In this document: positions 6,084 through 13,642 of the stretch, in pieces
Position numbering within the stretch: the stretch's first letter is position 1
Layout of the letters: every line of letters begins with the position of its first letter
NCBI GenBank assembly: GCA_023416995.1
Contig: JAEZGI010000008.1
Coordinates: 1 to 19,359 of the forward strand
Reading direction: 5' to 3'
Origin: Bacteroidota bacterium
Lineage (GTDB): Bacteria > Bacteroidota > Bacteroidia > Chitinophagales > Chitinophagaceae
Length of the DNA: 19,359 bases
The notes under the pieces: generated by a model
The model's database searches: none
The model's input: the letters and a program-made list of their open reading frames with translations, nothing else
What the model was told of the DNA's origin: nothing
Program-made: the position numbers and the translations under genes

Positions 6084-7571
6084 ATGAAAATGAAACAGAT
6101 TATTGCTGTGGTCTTTATCAGTGCTGTGACAACCGTGTTAACCATGTGGGGTTACCGTCACTTTGCTGTAAAGGACCAGTATGTTTACCAGGGTTCATCT
6201 AACGATTCTGGCAAAATACCAACTAACTACGCTAAGTTTATGGATGGTTTTGATGCAGGCGCGGCGCTTGATTTTACTCCTGCGTCGTCGGCAGCTATTC
6301 CTGCAACTGTGCACATAAAAACAAAAACAAATCGTACTGCCTCTAACAATCTTCCGAGGCGAAATCCTTTTGCAGATTTGTTTGATATGGATATGGACTT
6401 TTTTGGCGAACGTTCCCGTTCTTTACCACAAAGTGCATCCGGTTCAGGGGCCATCATCAGTGAAGATGGATACATTGTCACCAACAACCACGTTGTAGCG
6501 GGTGCCGATGAGATCAATGTAACGCTGAGCAACAAAAAAAGCTTCAAGGCGAAAGTGATAGGCGCTGATCCGGCAAGTGATCTGGCCGTGATTAAGATCG
6601 AAGCCAAAAATCTTCCTTTCCTTGTTTACGGAAACTCTGATGAGGTAAAGGTGGGCCAGTGGGTGCTTGCTATCGGTTATCCGTTAACGCTCGAAACAAC
6701 CGTAACCGCTGGTATCGTGAGTGCAAAGGGTCGTACGCTCGAAATTAACCGCAGACAAAGTGATGCGCCGGTCGAATCGTTTATTCAGACTGATGCTGCA
6801 GTGAACCCGGGTAATAGTGGTGGACCACTTGTTACTACTGATGGTAAGCTGATTGGTATCAACTCTGCGATCGCCTCTCCTACCGGTGCTTATGCAGGAT
6901 ATTCATTTACAATTCCTGTAAACATCGTTAAGAAGATTATTTCTGACCTGATGAAATTCGGAACCGTTCAACGCGCTTACCTCGGTATTGAGTACGCTCC
7001 TGAGAATGTTCCTGATGAAATAAAAGCGCGCGATGGAATTGAATTTGGTGAAGGTGTGTATGTTGTTAATGTGCGTGAATCGGGTGCCGCTGTTGCAGCA
7101 GGTATCAAGAAAGGCGATGTGATCACCAAGGTAAACGGTGTGCCTGTATTAAATGCAGCAGATATGGTAGGACAGATTGCCACTTATCGTCCCGGCGATA
7201 AGATCAATATTACCTACAGAAGAGGTGGAAAAGAGATCACTGCTCCGGTAACGTTGAAAAACATTTCAGGTACAACAGAGATAGTTAAAACCTCCGCGAT
7301 AGATAAGCTTGGTGCCAGCTTTAAAGATCTGAGTAAAGAAGGCGCCAGGGAACTTGGTGTTGCAGGTGGTGTGGTGGTAGCAGAGATCAAAGGCGGCATC
7401 ATGAGCAAAGTAAGAGTTCAGGAAGGTTACGTGATACTTAAGGCAAATGGCAAGGAAGTAAAAAGCGTTGACGAATTTGCAAAAGTTATCGATGGAGCTT
7501 CCGGAAGTGTTAAGCTTGAAGGTATGTACCTCGGATATGAGGGAATTCATACAGTGGTGATCAACCTCTGA
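6084..7571 (+). CDS. DegP/HtrA-family periplasmic serine protease with two PDZ domains
   Basis: A 495-residue S1C protease for envelope quality control. An N-terminal hydrophobic helix (about residues 5-22) acts as signal or membrane anchor, so the protein works in the periplasm. The trypsin-like domain spans about 70-290 with the catalytic triad His136 (VTNNHVV), Asp166 (SDLAVI) and Ser245 (GNSGGP). Two PDZ domains follow, about 295-392 (AYLGIEY start) and about 405-495. Between residues 85 and 118 is the low-complexity, Asp/Arg-rich LA-loop region seen in DegP proteins (FADLFDMDMDFF). The ATG at 6084 is preferred; a second ATG six bases later would change little. The gene stands alone with its own promoter, a long leader, and a terminator. 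DegP, DegQ and DegS types cannot be separated with certainty, so no symbol is given. Confidence 0.94.
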   Translation: MKMKQIIAVVFISAVTTVLTMWGYRHFAVKDQYVYQGSSNDSGKIPTNYAKFMDGFDAGAALDFTPASSAAIPATVHIKTKTNRTASNNLPRRNPFADLFDMDMDFFGERSRSLPQSASGSGAIISEDGYIVTNNHVVAGADEINVTLSNKKSFKAKVIGADPASDLAVIKIEAKNLPFLVYGNSDEVKVGQWVLAIGYPLTLETTVTAGIVSAKGRTLEINRRQSDAPVESFIQTDAAVNPGNSGGPLVTTDGKLIGINSAIASPTGAYAGYSFTIPVNIVKKIISDLMKFGTVQRAYLGIEYAPENVPDEIKARDGIEFGEGVYVVNVRESGAAVAAGIKKGDVITKVNGVPVLNAADMVGQIATYRPGDKINITYRRGGKEITAPVTLKNISGTTEIVKTSAIDKLGASFKDLSKEGARELGVAGGVVVAEIKGGIMSKVRVQEGYVILKANGKEVKSVDEFAKVIDGASGSVKLEGMYLGYEGIHTVVINL

Positions 7572-7593
7572 TCCGGTAAATAAACTAATAATA

Positions 7594-7628
7594 AAAGCCT
7601 AAGCAAGATACCATTCTGCTTAGGCTTT
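7594..7628. terminator. Terminator between the protease and amylase-family genes
   Basis: A perfect 12-base stem, AAAGCCTAAGCA (7594-7605) and TGCTTAGGCTTT (7617-7628), encloses an 11-base loop and is followed by GTTTATT. It lies 22 bases after the protease stop and serves the plus strand. A-rich sequence on the other side could let it act also on the convergent amylase transcript. Confidence 0.82.
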
Positions 7629-7711
7629 GTTTATTCTACGAGGGTATTAATCAGTTGCGTTCTTAAATCTAAGTAATTTTTCGATCCTGCAACTGAAATT
7701 ACCCACTCTCA

Positions 7712-8995
7712 TTAATGTTTGTGATTAGTCAATACCAGGGCGTCCCATGGACCACATTCGATTCTGATACTTCCGTCAAAATTAAAAGTTCGTGTATCCA
7801 GTACACTTCGGAAATCGCCTGTTACCAGTCCCGAAGCGATTTCAACGCTGATGGTTTCGGGCGAAAGGTTGATGGCAACTAACATATCGGCGTCTCCTGC
7901 TCGTTTATGATAACAGGTCACTTTATCCGGATGATTTGTTGGCACCATATCAGGGCTCGTTAATGGGTAACCGGTAAAAGCAGGGTGTTCCTTACGGAAC
8001 TGGTTCAGCGTTTTATAAAAATCATGATTTTTGAAGCTTGTTCCAAAGTCCAGCTGATCTTTATCAAAAAACTTTAATCGTTTGGTGTTAGGAATTTCCT
8101 GACCGCTGTAAACGAGAGGTACCCCGTTCCATGTATAAGTAAAAACGGCAAGGCCCCTGGCCGCATCACCGTACTTTTCAAACTCCGTTCCGTTCCAACT
8201 GTTTTCATCATGATTGGTGGTAAAAAACAAGTGGCGGGAACCACGGGGATATTGTTCATCGTAGATCTTAAGCACCAAATTCATATCCCGCAGACTGGTT
8301 TCCTTTTTAAAAAAGCTCTCTGTACGGTGCATCCATTGCCAGGCATAGCCCACATCAAAAACATCATAATAATTGGGATCATCCGATTCAGCGAGCCAGA
8401 ATAGTGGTTTTATGGCATCCAGTTCAAGCCTTGTGTTCCTCCAGAAATCGTGAGGCACAATATGCGCCATATCACATCTGAAACCATCCAGATCGCAGGT
8501 TTGAAGCCAATATTTCATTGCTGCAACCATTTCACGGCGCATGTTGTGATCGTAGAAATTGAGATCAATTACATCTTCCCAACCATGCGTATCATAAAAT
8601 GAACCTTCTGTGTTCTTTTTGTAAAACCCGGGATTCGTAACGGTCCATTCATGATTCCAACCGGTATGATTCGCCACCCAGTCAATAATTACCTTGAAAC
8701 CGCGATCGTGTGCCTCCTGTACAAGATCCTTGAAATCATCGAGAGTTCCGAACTCGGGGTTAATTGTATCGTAGCTTGAACAGGCATAATAACTACCAAG
8801 TGTGCCATGTCTTTTTTCAGTGGCAATCGGGGTTATCGGCATGAACCAAAGCGTTTCAACGCCCATCTCTCTCAATCGGGGCAAATGCTTTTGAAACGCT
8901 CTGAATGTACCCTCGGGGGTATACTGACGCACATTTACTTCATAAATATTTGTATTCAAACTCCATTCTACAGGGGAAAACTCTTTGTTCATCAT
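7712..8995 (-). CDS. GH13 alpha-amylase-family glycoside hydrolase, cytoplasmic
   Basis: A 427-residue (beta/alpha)8-barrel enzyme of family GH13. The conserved regions are in order: DWVANH (105-110, region I), GFRCDMAH (171-178, region II, nucleophile Asp175), LAESDD (201-206, region III, acid/base Glu203) and TTNHDEN (259-265, region IV, stabiliser Asp263). GSYYACSSYDTINPEFGT (67-84) is the usual early barrel segment, with the Tyr and Asp that line subsite -1. A small C-terminal beta domain closes the protein. There is no signal peptide, so it probably acts on internal alpha-glucans or maltodextrins rather than external starch. The ATG at 8995 is followed at once by a second ATG; either gives the same enzyme. 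It is not near glycogen or maltose genes here. The exact specificity (amylase, alpha-glucosidase, transferase) cannot be settled. Confidence 0.92.
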   Translation of the reverse strand: MMNKEFSPVEWSLNTNIYEVNVRQYTPEGTFRAFQKHLPRLREMGVETLWFMPITPIATEKRHGTLGSYYACSSYDTINPEFGTLDDFKDLVQEAHDRGFKVIIDWVANHTGWNHEWTVTNPGFYKKNTEGSFYDTHGWEDVIDLNFYDHNMRREMVAAMKYWLQTCDLDGFRCDMAHIVPHDFWRNTRLELDAIKPLFWLAESDDPNYYDVFDVGYAWQWMHRTESFFKKETSLRDMNLVLKIYDEQYPRGSRHLFFTTNHDENSWNGTEFEKYGDAARGLAVFTYTWNGVPLVYSGQEIPNTKRLKFFDKDQLDFGTSFKNHDFYKTLNQFRKEHPAFTGYPLTSPDMVPTNHPDKVTCYHKRAGDADMLVAINLSPETISVEIASGLVTGDFRSVLDTRTFNFDGSIRIECGPWDALVLTNHKH

Positions 8996-9012
8996 AGTGT
9001 CAGGGCTTCGTT

Positions 9013-9020
9013 CAAAAATA
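9013..9020 (-). promoter_or_regulatory. -7 element of the amylase-family gene
   Basis: On the minus strand this reads TATTTTTG, a full match to TAnnTTTG, 17 bases before the start codon, so the leader would be about ten bases long. No TTG occurs at the expected upstream distance; instead that position falls at the edge of the GC-rich dyad at 9041-9095. Confidence 0.45.
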
Positions 9021-9040
9021 GTGTAAGATTTCTTTATTTA

Positions 9041-9095
9041 CCGCCGGGGGTGTTGATTTGATAACAATCTGCATCAATTATAATACCCCCGCCGG
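9041..9095. other. GC-rich imperfect inverted repeat between divergent promoters
   Basis: CCGCCGGGGGT (9041-9051) pairs with ACCCCCGCCGG (9085-9095) with one C-C mismatch, and inside it TTGAT (9053-9057) pairs with ATCAA (9073-9077). It sits between the -7 elements of the amylase-family gene and ispH. It has no T-run on either side, so it is not a convincing terminator; an operator or a transcript-independent DNA structure is possible. The surrounding DNA is AT-rich, which makes it stand out. Confidence 0.45.
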
Positions 9096-9130
9096 AAATG
9101 TGGAGAGTACCGGCTTTGAACACCGTTTCG

Positions 9131-9138
9131 TAACTTTG
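9131..9138 (+). promoter_or_regulatory. -7 element of ispH
   Basis: TAACTTTG is a complete match to TAnnTTTG. It ends ten bases before the ATG at 9149, so a transcript from it would be nearly leaderless if that start is used, or carry a leader of about 85 bases if the ATG at 9230 is used. No TTG lies at the ideal distance. Confidence 0.5.
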
Positions 9139-9148
9139 CAACGATATC

Positions 9149-10384
9149 ATGAAAACATTTAATGTTCCGGTTCAATACCGTAGTCCGTTGATTTCGGCCA
9201 TCAAAAACAGCCGTCGTAAAGAAGATAAAATGAAGCGCGACTTCAGTCCCACCCTGTTGGACCTGGGGCCCCTGCAGATCTACGTTGCGCGGCATTTTGG
9301 ATTTTGTTATGGCGTTGAAAACGCTATTGAAATTTCCTTCAGGACCATTGAAGAAAACCCTGGAAAAAAAATCTACCTGCTCAGCGAAATGATTCACAAC
9401 CCGCAGGTAAATGCTGATCTTAAACAAAAAGGAGTTGAATTTCTGCAGGATACCGGCGGTAAACAACTCGTGCCCTTCAGCCAGCTACAGGAAAACGATA
9501 TCGTGATCATCCCGGCCTTTGGCACAACACTGGCCATAGAAAAAGAACTCAGAGCGGCCGGTATCGCCATTGAAAAATATAATACTACCTGTCCTTTTGT
9601 TGAAAAGGTGTGGAACCGCAGTGACCAGATCGCATCCAAAGGTTACAGCATTGTTATTCACGGCAAACCAAAACACGAGGAAACCCGTGCTACCTTTTCG
9701 CATGCCGCATCTTTTGCACCTTCGGTGGTTATCACTGATATGAACGAAGCGTATAGGCTTGCCTGTTATATTACTGGCCAGGAACCTGCCGAAACATTCT
9801 ATACAGAATTTGCGGGTCGCTACAGTGAGGGTTTTAATCCTGAGAAAGATCTGCAACGACTGGGTGTGGTGAATCAGACCACACAACTCGCCACCGATAC
9901 ACAGGCAATTGCGGATTACCTGCGTCAAACTATGATACGTCATTTTGCGTTAGACAAGAGCAGTATATCCCGGCATTTTGCCGACACCCGCGACACATTG
10001 TGTTATGCAACCAATGATAATCAATCAGCGGTATCCGGCATGTTACAACAGGAAGCAGATCTGGCTATTGTTGTGGGCGGATATAACTCATCCAATACAA
10101 CGCACCTCGTTGAACTTTGCGAAGAAAAACTTCCTACATATTTTATCCAGTCAGAAGCGGGACTTGTTTCGGACACGGATATCCTGCATTATAACTTCCA
10201 CGAAAAATTTGAACTGCTTACAAACGGTTATCTGCCACGTACACAACCGGTAAGGGTGCTGCTGACCAGCGGTGCATCATGCCCCGACGCGGTAGTTGAA
10301 CGCGTAATACAACGTCTCGCTGGTTTCTACCAACAACAGGAGACCCTGGCGCATCTGATTACAAAGTTTGAAGACTTAAGCTGA
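9149..10384 (+). CDS. ispH: 4-hydroxy-3-methylbut-2-enyl diphosphate reductase (long form)
   Basis: The last enzyme of the MEP pathway, which reduces HMBPP to IPP and DMAPP with a [4Fe-4S] cluster in the cytoplasm. The three cluster cysteines are Cys53 (HFGFCYGVENA), Cys148 (NTTCPFVEKVW) and Cys285 (TRDTLCYATNDNQ); substrate residues include His83 in MIHNPQV and the VVNQTT loop near residue 240. At 411 residues it is about 100 longer than E. coli IspH and belongs to the long type known from cyanobacteria and plants, with extra sequence at the N-terminus and in the middle. I kept the ATG at 9149 because the N-terminal extension (FNVPVQYRSP) looks like part of this long family; a second ATG at 9230 would still retain the first cysteine. 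A lipoprotein gene follows after 60 bases. Confidence 0.95.
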   Translation: MKTFNVPVQYRSPLISAIKNSRRKEDKMKRDFSPTLLDLGPLQIYVARHFGFCYGVENAIEISFRTIEENPGKKIYLLSEMIHNPQVNADLKQKGVEFLQDTGGKQLVPFSQLQENDIVIIPAFGTTLAIEKELRAAGIAIEKYNTTCPFVEKVWNRSDQIASKGYSIVIHGKPKHEETRATFSHAASFAPSVVITDMNEAYRLACYITGQEPAETFYTEFAGRYSEGFNPEKDLQRLGVVNQTTQLATDTQAIADYLRQTMIRHFALDKSSISRHFADTRDTLCYATNDNQSAVSGMLQQEADLAIVVGGYNSSNTTHLVELCEEKLPTYFIQSEAGLVSDTDILHYNFHEKFELLTNGYLPRTQPVRVLLTSGASCPDAVVERVIQRLAGFYQQQETLAHLITKFEDLS

Positions 10385-10444
10385 GTTTAACAAACAGGCT
10401 TTGTGTAATCTGTTTCCTGCCATCATCTCTTTAAAAAACGACTC

Positions 10445-10876
10445 ATGAAACAAATTACTTTCGTTATTCTTGCCCTCGCGTTGCTGGTGATTACAGGTTG
10501 TTCCACACAGCAAACACAACAGCCCGGGCCGAACGCATCACTTACTAATACTTACTGGAAACTGGCTGACATGAACGGTGAACCTGTTAAAACTCCCGAA
10601 CGGGCCCGTGAAGTACATCTGAAGTTTGTTGAAGATGGAAAACGTCTGCAAGGATTCGCTGGATGCAACGGCATCGGGGGCGATTATATACTTGGGAAGG
10701 ACAATAAGATCACATTAAAGATGATCACCACTCAAATGTATTGTGATAGAATGGAGGTAGAAAATTACCTCTCGAATGCAATCAACAAAGCAAACAAATA
10801 CCGCATATCAGGGGAAAAACTCTTCCTGCTAAAAGACAACGAAACGCTGGCAACTTTTGAGGCCGTTTATCTTTGA
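10445..10876 (+). CDS. META-domain lipoprotein
   Basis: A 143-residue exported lipoprotein. The N-terminal hydrophobic segment ends in the lipobox VITGC, so Cys19 is the lipidated residue. A short Gln/Thr/Pro-rich linker is followed by a META (HslJ-like) domain: LTNTYWKLADMNGEPV opens it, and KRLQGFAGCNGIGGDY (residues 63-78) followed by ITTQMYCDRMEVE (98-110) are its core motifs. The domain's two Cys (in AGCNG and MYC) are commonly conserved. HslJ in E. coli is linked with heat shock and novobiocin tolerance, but the biochemical role of the domain is not known. The gene may be read from its own promoter or through from ispH, 60 bases upstream; I see no clear consensus between them. Confidence 0.88.
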   Translation: MKQITFVILALALLVITGCSTQQTQQPGPNASLTNTYWKLADMNGEPVKTPERAREVHLKFVEDGKRLQGFAGCNGIGGDYILGKDNKITLKMITTQMYCDRMEVENYLSNAINKANKYRISGEKLFLLKDNETLATFEAVYL

Positions 10877-10895
10877 TGCTACCAGGATAGCGCAC

Positions 10896-10923
10896 AAAAA
10901 AAGCGGCTGAAAACTCAGCCGCT
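10896..10923 (-). terminator. Terminator of the efp-accB-accC unit
   Basis: A perfect 9-base stem, AGCGGCTGA (10902-10910) and TCAGCCGCT (10915-10923), with loop AAAC. On the minus strand the hairpin runs straight into seven T (10896-10902), a classic intrinsic terminator 23 bases after the accC stop. On the plus strand the hairpin also lies 25 bases after the lipoprotein stop but without a proper T-run there. Confidence 0.88.
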
Positions 10924-10946
10924 CATTATAAGGTAGTTCAGTCTGA

Positions 10947-12284
10947 TTAAACCATCTTGAACGTTTCAAGAAATTTCGTATTGAAATTGCCGCTTATGAA
11001 ATCTTCATTTTTCATCAGTTGCTGATGAAAAGGAATGGTTGTTTTAACGCCCTCGATAACATATTCGCTAAGTGCCCGGCTCATGGTGTTGATGGCTTCC
11101 TGGCGGGTGCGTGCAACTGCAATGATTTTTGCAATCATCGAATCGTAATACGGAGGAATTACATAACCTGCATACACATGTGAATCAATACGGATACCGT
11201 GCCCGCCTGGCTGATGCAGATTTGTAATCTTACCCGGGCTTGGACGAAAATCATTATATGGATCCTCAGCATTAATACGACATTCTATCGCATACATCTG
11301 TGGTTCATAATTAAGGCCGCTGATAGCTTCTCCGGATGCAATCTTTATTTGTTCCTTGATCAGGTCAAAATTGGTTACCTCTTCAGTAACACAATGCTCT
11401 ACCTGGATCCTGGTGTTCATTTCCATAAAATAGAAATTCCTGTGTTTGTCAACCAGAAATTCTATGGTTCCCACACTTTCGTAACCAATGGCCGAAGCGG
11501 CTTTGATAGCAGCATCACCCATACGCTGCCGAAGTTCCGGCGTCATGAATGGTGATGGAGATTCCTCCACCAGTTTTTGGTGCCGGCGTTGGATGGAACA
11601 ATCGCGTTCACTGAGGTGACATATCTTTCCATAACGGTCACCAGCAACCTGTATTTCAATGTGACGCGGCTCCTCCACGAATTTCTCCATGTAGATACCG
11701 TCATTTTTGAAAGAAGCTGCAGCTTCGGTTTTTGCAGTGTTGTATGCCTTTTCCATTTCATCTTCCTGCCAAACAACACGCATACCTTTACCACCACCAC
11801 CGGCGGTTGCTTTTAGAATTACCGGGTAGCCAACATCCTTTGCAAGCGATTTAGCCTCGTCGAGACTTGCCAGCAATGACTCTCCCCCGGGAACTACAGG
11901 AACTCCCGCAGCTATCATGGTTTCCTTGGCTGTCATCTTATCGCCCATGGAACGAATCTGTTCCGGTGTGGGTCCGATAAATTTGATATTATGTTCCCCG
12001 CAGATCTCAGCGAAACGTGCATTTTCTGCTAGGAAACCATAACCGGGATGGATGGCATCTGCATTTGTGATTTCTGCAGCGGCCATTATATGTGGAATAT
12101 TCAGGTATGAATCTGTACTTGAAGGACGGCCAATACAAACGGCCTCATCGGCAAATTTTACATGGAGACTGTCCTTATCAGCGGTAGAATAAACTGCAAC
12201 GGTTTTGATACCCATCTCACGGCAGGTACGGATGACCCGGAGAGCTATTTCACCCCTGTTAGCAATCAATATCTTTTTAAACAT
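10947..12284 (-). CDS. accC: Biotin carboxylase subunit of acetyl-CoA carboxylase
   Basis: A 445-residue ATP-grasp enzyme that carboxylates the biotin on AccB, the first step of fatty acid synthesis. It has the N-terminal domain start MFKKILIANRGEIALRV, the HPGYGFLAEN segment, the glycine-rich ATP lid KATAGGGGKGMR (about 158-169), HIEIQV, RDCSIQRRHQK, and the active-site strand EMNTRIQVEH, with Glu288, Asn290 and Arg292 as in characterised biotin carboxylases. The frame continues two codons upstream to a TTG, but the ATG at 12282-12284 gives the normal family start. The length fits bacterial AccC rather than longer pyruvate or propionyl-CoA carboxylase subunits, and the adjacent accB supports this. 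The gap to accB is 37 bases. The carboxyltransferase genes accA and accD are not in the window. Confidence 0.96.
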   Translation of the reverse strand: MFKKILIANRGEIALRVIRTCREMGIKTVAVYSTADKDSLHVKFADEAVCIGRPSSTDSYLNIPHIMAAAEITNADAIHPGYGFLAENARFAEICGEHNIKFIGPTPEQIRSMGDKMTAKETMIAAGVPVVPGGESLLASLDEAKSLAKDVGYPVILKATAGGGGKGMRVVWQEDEMEKAYNTAKTEAAASFKNDGIYMEKFVEEPRHIEIQVAGDRYGKICHLSERDCSIQRRHQKLVEESPSPFMTPELRQRMGDAAIKAASAIGYESVGTIEFLVDKHRNFYFMEMNTRIQVEHCVTEEVTNFDLIKEQIKIASGEAISGLNYEPQMYAIECRINAEDPYNDFRPSPGKITNLHQPGGHGIRIDSHVYAGYVIPPYYDSMIAKIIAVARTRQEAINTMSRALSEYVIEGVKTTIPFHQQLMKNEDFISGNFNTKFLETFKMV

Positions 12285-12321
12285 CTTCAAAGTTTGGATG
12301 AACTAAAACGGGCTGTGACTA

Positions 12322-12804
12322 CTAAGGCTCAACAAGGAAAAGCGGCTGGTCGTATTCAACAGGTGAAGCATCTTCTACAAGCACTTTTACTATGCGTCCT
12401 TTCACTTCACTTTCAATTTCATTGAACAACTTCATTGCTTCAATGATACAAACCACCTTGCCTGGAGTAATATCATCACCAACCTGCACAAATTGTGGTT
12501 TGCCCGGACCTGAGCTGCGATAGAAGGTGCCTATCATCGGGCTCTTAATGGTAATGAGGTTATCAGCAACCGCTTCTGCAGCTTTAGGTTTATCAGTGCC
12601 GCCGGCAGAGGCCGCAGCTGGAGCCGCCATTTGCTGTTGTGGGGCGTACGACACCGGCATGGGTGCAGCGCCGGTTATATAATTCTGAGCTGGCTCTTCT
12701 TTTTGTTTGATTATAACTTTAAATCCATTCTCCTCTATCGTCAATTCACCAATGTTCGATTTGTTAATCATCTTGATCAACTCCTGAATCTGTTTGAAAT
12801 CCAT
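12322..12804 (-). CDS. accB: Biotin carboxyl carrier protein
   Basis: A 160-residue carrier subunit of acetyl-CoA carboxylase. The N-terminal third (MDFKQIQELIKMINKSNIGE, residues 1-20, onwards) is the BCCP-specific interaction region; residues 45-80 form an Ala/Pro/Gln-rich flexible linker; the biotinyl domain starts with IKSPMIGTFYRS (86-97) and contains the biotinylation motif EAMK with Lys125. The thumb-like insertion GPGKPQFVQVGD that marks BCCP rather than other biotinyl domains is present. The protein swings biotin between AccC and the carboxyltransferase in the cytoplasm. It is followed by accC after 37 bases and preceded by efp after a 178-base gap that holds interleaved palindromes. 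Confidence 0.95.
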   Translation of the reverse strand: MDFKQIQELIKMINKSNIGELTIEENGFKVIIKQKEEPAQNYITGAAPMPVSYAPQQQMAAPAAASAGGTDKPKAAEAVADNLITIKSPMIGTFYRSSGPGKPQFVQVGDDITPGKVVCIIEAMKLFNEIESEVKGRIVKVLVEDASPVEYDQPLFLVEP

Positions 12805-12982
12805 CTTTTAAGTTTTTAGTGTCAATTGCTTGGTGAAACAGGGACTAAGATAAGAAAAAGTTTGTTCCACGATGTTTATTGAACATTCAGCACGATTTAC
12901 CAATCTTACTGATCTGAACGTAGACCAGATCACTACGTCCTGGTTTTGTAAACAGCAGTCTTAACGAAATATTTGAATCAGC
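12805..12982 (-). other. Intergenic region upstream of accB with interleaved palindromes
   Basis: No gene is seen in these 178 bases. Read on the minus strand, four segments follow each other: ACGTAG, TGATCTG, CTACGT and CAGATCA, within 12910-12938. The first pairs with the third (plus-strand positions 12933-12938 and 12918-12923) and the second with the fourth (12926-12932 and 12910-12916). The two hairpins are therefore mutually exclusive as simple stems. There is no T-run, so neither is a standard terminator. The sequence TATCTTAG at 12845-12852 (minus strand) resembles a -7 element with one mismatch and could give accB its own promoter. Confidence 0.45.
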
Positions 12983-13546
12983 TTATTTAACCCTTTCAAC
13001 GTATTCACCGGTTTTTGTATTAACACGGATCAATTCTCCTTCATTCACAAATAAAGGCACGTTTACAGTAGCACCTGTTTCAACGGTAGCCGGCTTCAGT
13101 GTACGGGTAGCAGTATCACCCTTCATGCCAGGCTCGGAGTAAGTAACCAGAAGTACAATTTTGTCGGGAAGTTCTACACTCATCGGAAGTTCGGTTTCCG
13201 TATTGATTGATACCATAACTTCCTGGCCATCTTTCAGGAACTGGGGTGCATCCACCATTTCTTCATTCAAAGAAATCTGTTCGAACGTTTCGGTATCCAT
13301 GAAAGTGTAACCACTATCGTCTTTATAAAGGAACTGGTAAGTTTTCTTTTCAACACGAACAGGGTAAATGGTATCTCCACTGTTCCAGGTGTGCTCAATG
13401 GTCCGGCCGTTATCAACGCCTTTCAATTTAGCCCAAACCTTGGCGGCTGCACGGGCAGTTTTATTCTGACCAAATTCTACCACGGAATACAAACTGTTAT
13501 CCAGTTTAAGGATCAGCCCGCGGCTCATATCTGCTGTTGTTGCCAT
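12983..13546 (-). CDS. efp: Translation elongation factor P, variant modification loop
   Basis: A 187-residue factor that relieves ribosome stalling at polyproline stretches. The three beta-barrel domains are complete: a KOW-like N-terminal domain (about 1-65), an OB-like middle domain (66-128) and the C-terminal OB domain with the typical TVTYSEPGMKGD-like and RTLKPATVETGATVNVPLF segments. The notable point is the loop that in other bacteria reads PGKG, with its tip Lys modified. Here the stretch from Glu24 to Lys42 is ungapped relative to the usual EF...KLK frame but reads GQNKTARAAA, placing Arg32 where the modified Lys normally lies; Lys29 is the nearest lysine. The ATG at 13544-13546 gives the standard N-terminus. 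accB and accC follow on the same strand, an arrangement common in this phylum as far as I know. Confidence 0.93.
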   Translation of the reverse strand: MATTADMSRGLILKLDNSLYSVVEFGQNKTARAAAKVWAKLKGVDNGRTIEHTWNSGDTIYPVRVEKKTYQFLYKDDSGYTFMDTETFEQISLNEEMVDAPQFLKDGQEVMVSINTETELPMSVELPDKIVLLVTYSEPGMKGDTATRTLKPATVETGATVNVPLFVNEGELIRVNTKTGEYVERVK

Positions 13547-13591
13547 AAATCGTTGCTGTTAGAATTTAAAGATGAAATATTTTCAGGCGGG

Positions 13592-13599
13592 CAAAGCTA
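13592..13599 (-). promoter_or_regulatory. -7 element of efp
   Basis: On the minus strand this reads TAGCTTTG, a full match to TAnnTTTG, 45 bases before the efp start codon, giving a leader of about 38 bases. No TTG lies exactly 19 bases upstream. It separates efp from the preceding M56 peptidase gene. Confidence 0.5.
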
Positions 13600-13642
13600 C
13601 AGCAAAAACAACAGTAGGAAAAATCAATAATTCTTTTGAAAA

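Noticed and set aside
9394..9943. Minus-strand open frames of 81 and 152 codons inside ispH
   Set aside because: The plus strand there encodes conserved IspH sequence including the TTCPFVEKVW motif; the antisense frames are by-products of codon use.
12908..12940. A true H-type RNA pseudoknot before accB
   Set aside because: The order of the segments fits, but connecting loops of 0 and 1 base cannot easily cross stems of 7 and 6 bp, so alternative hairpins or DNA sites are more likely.
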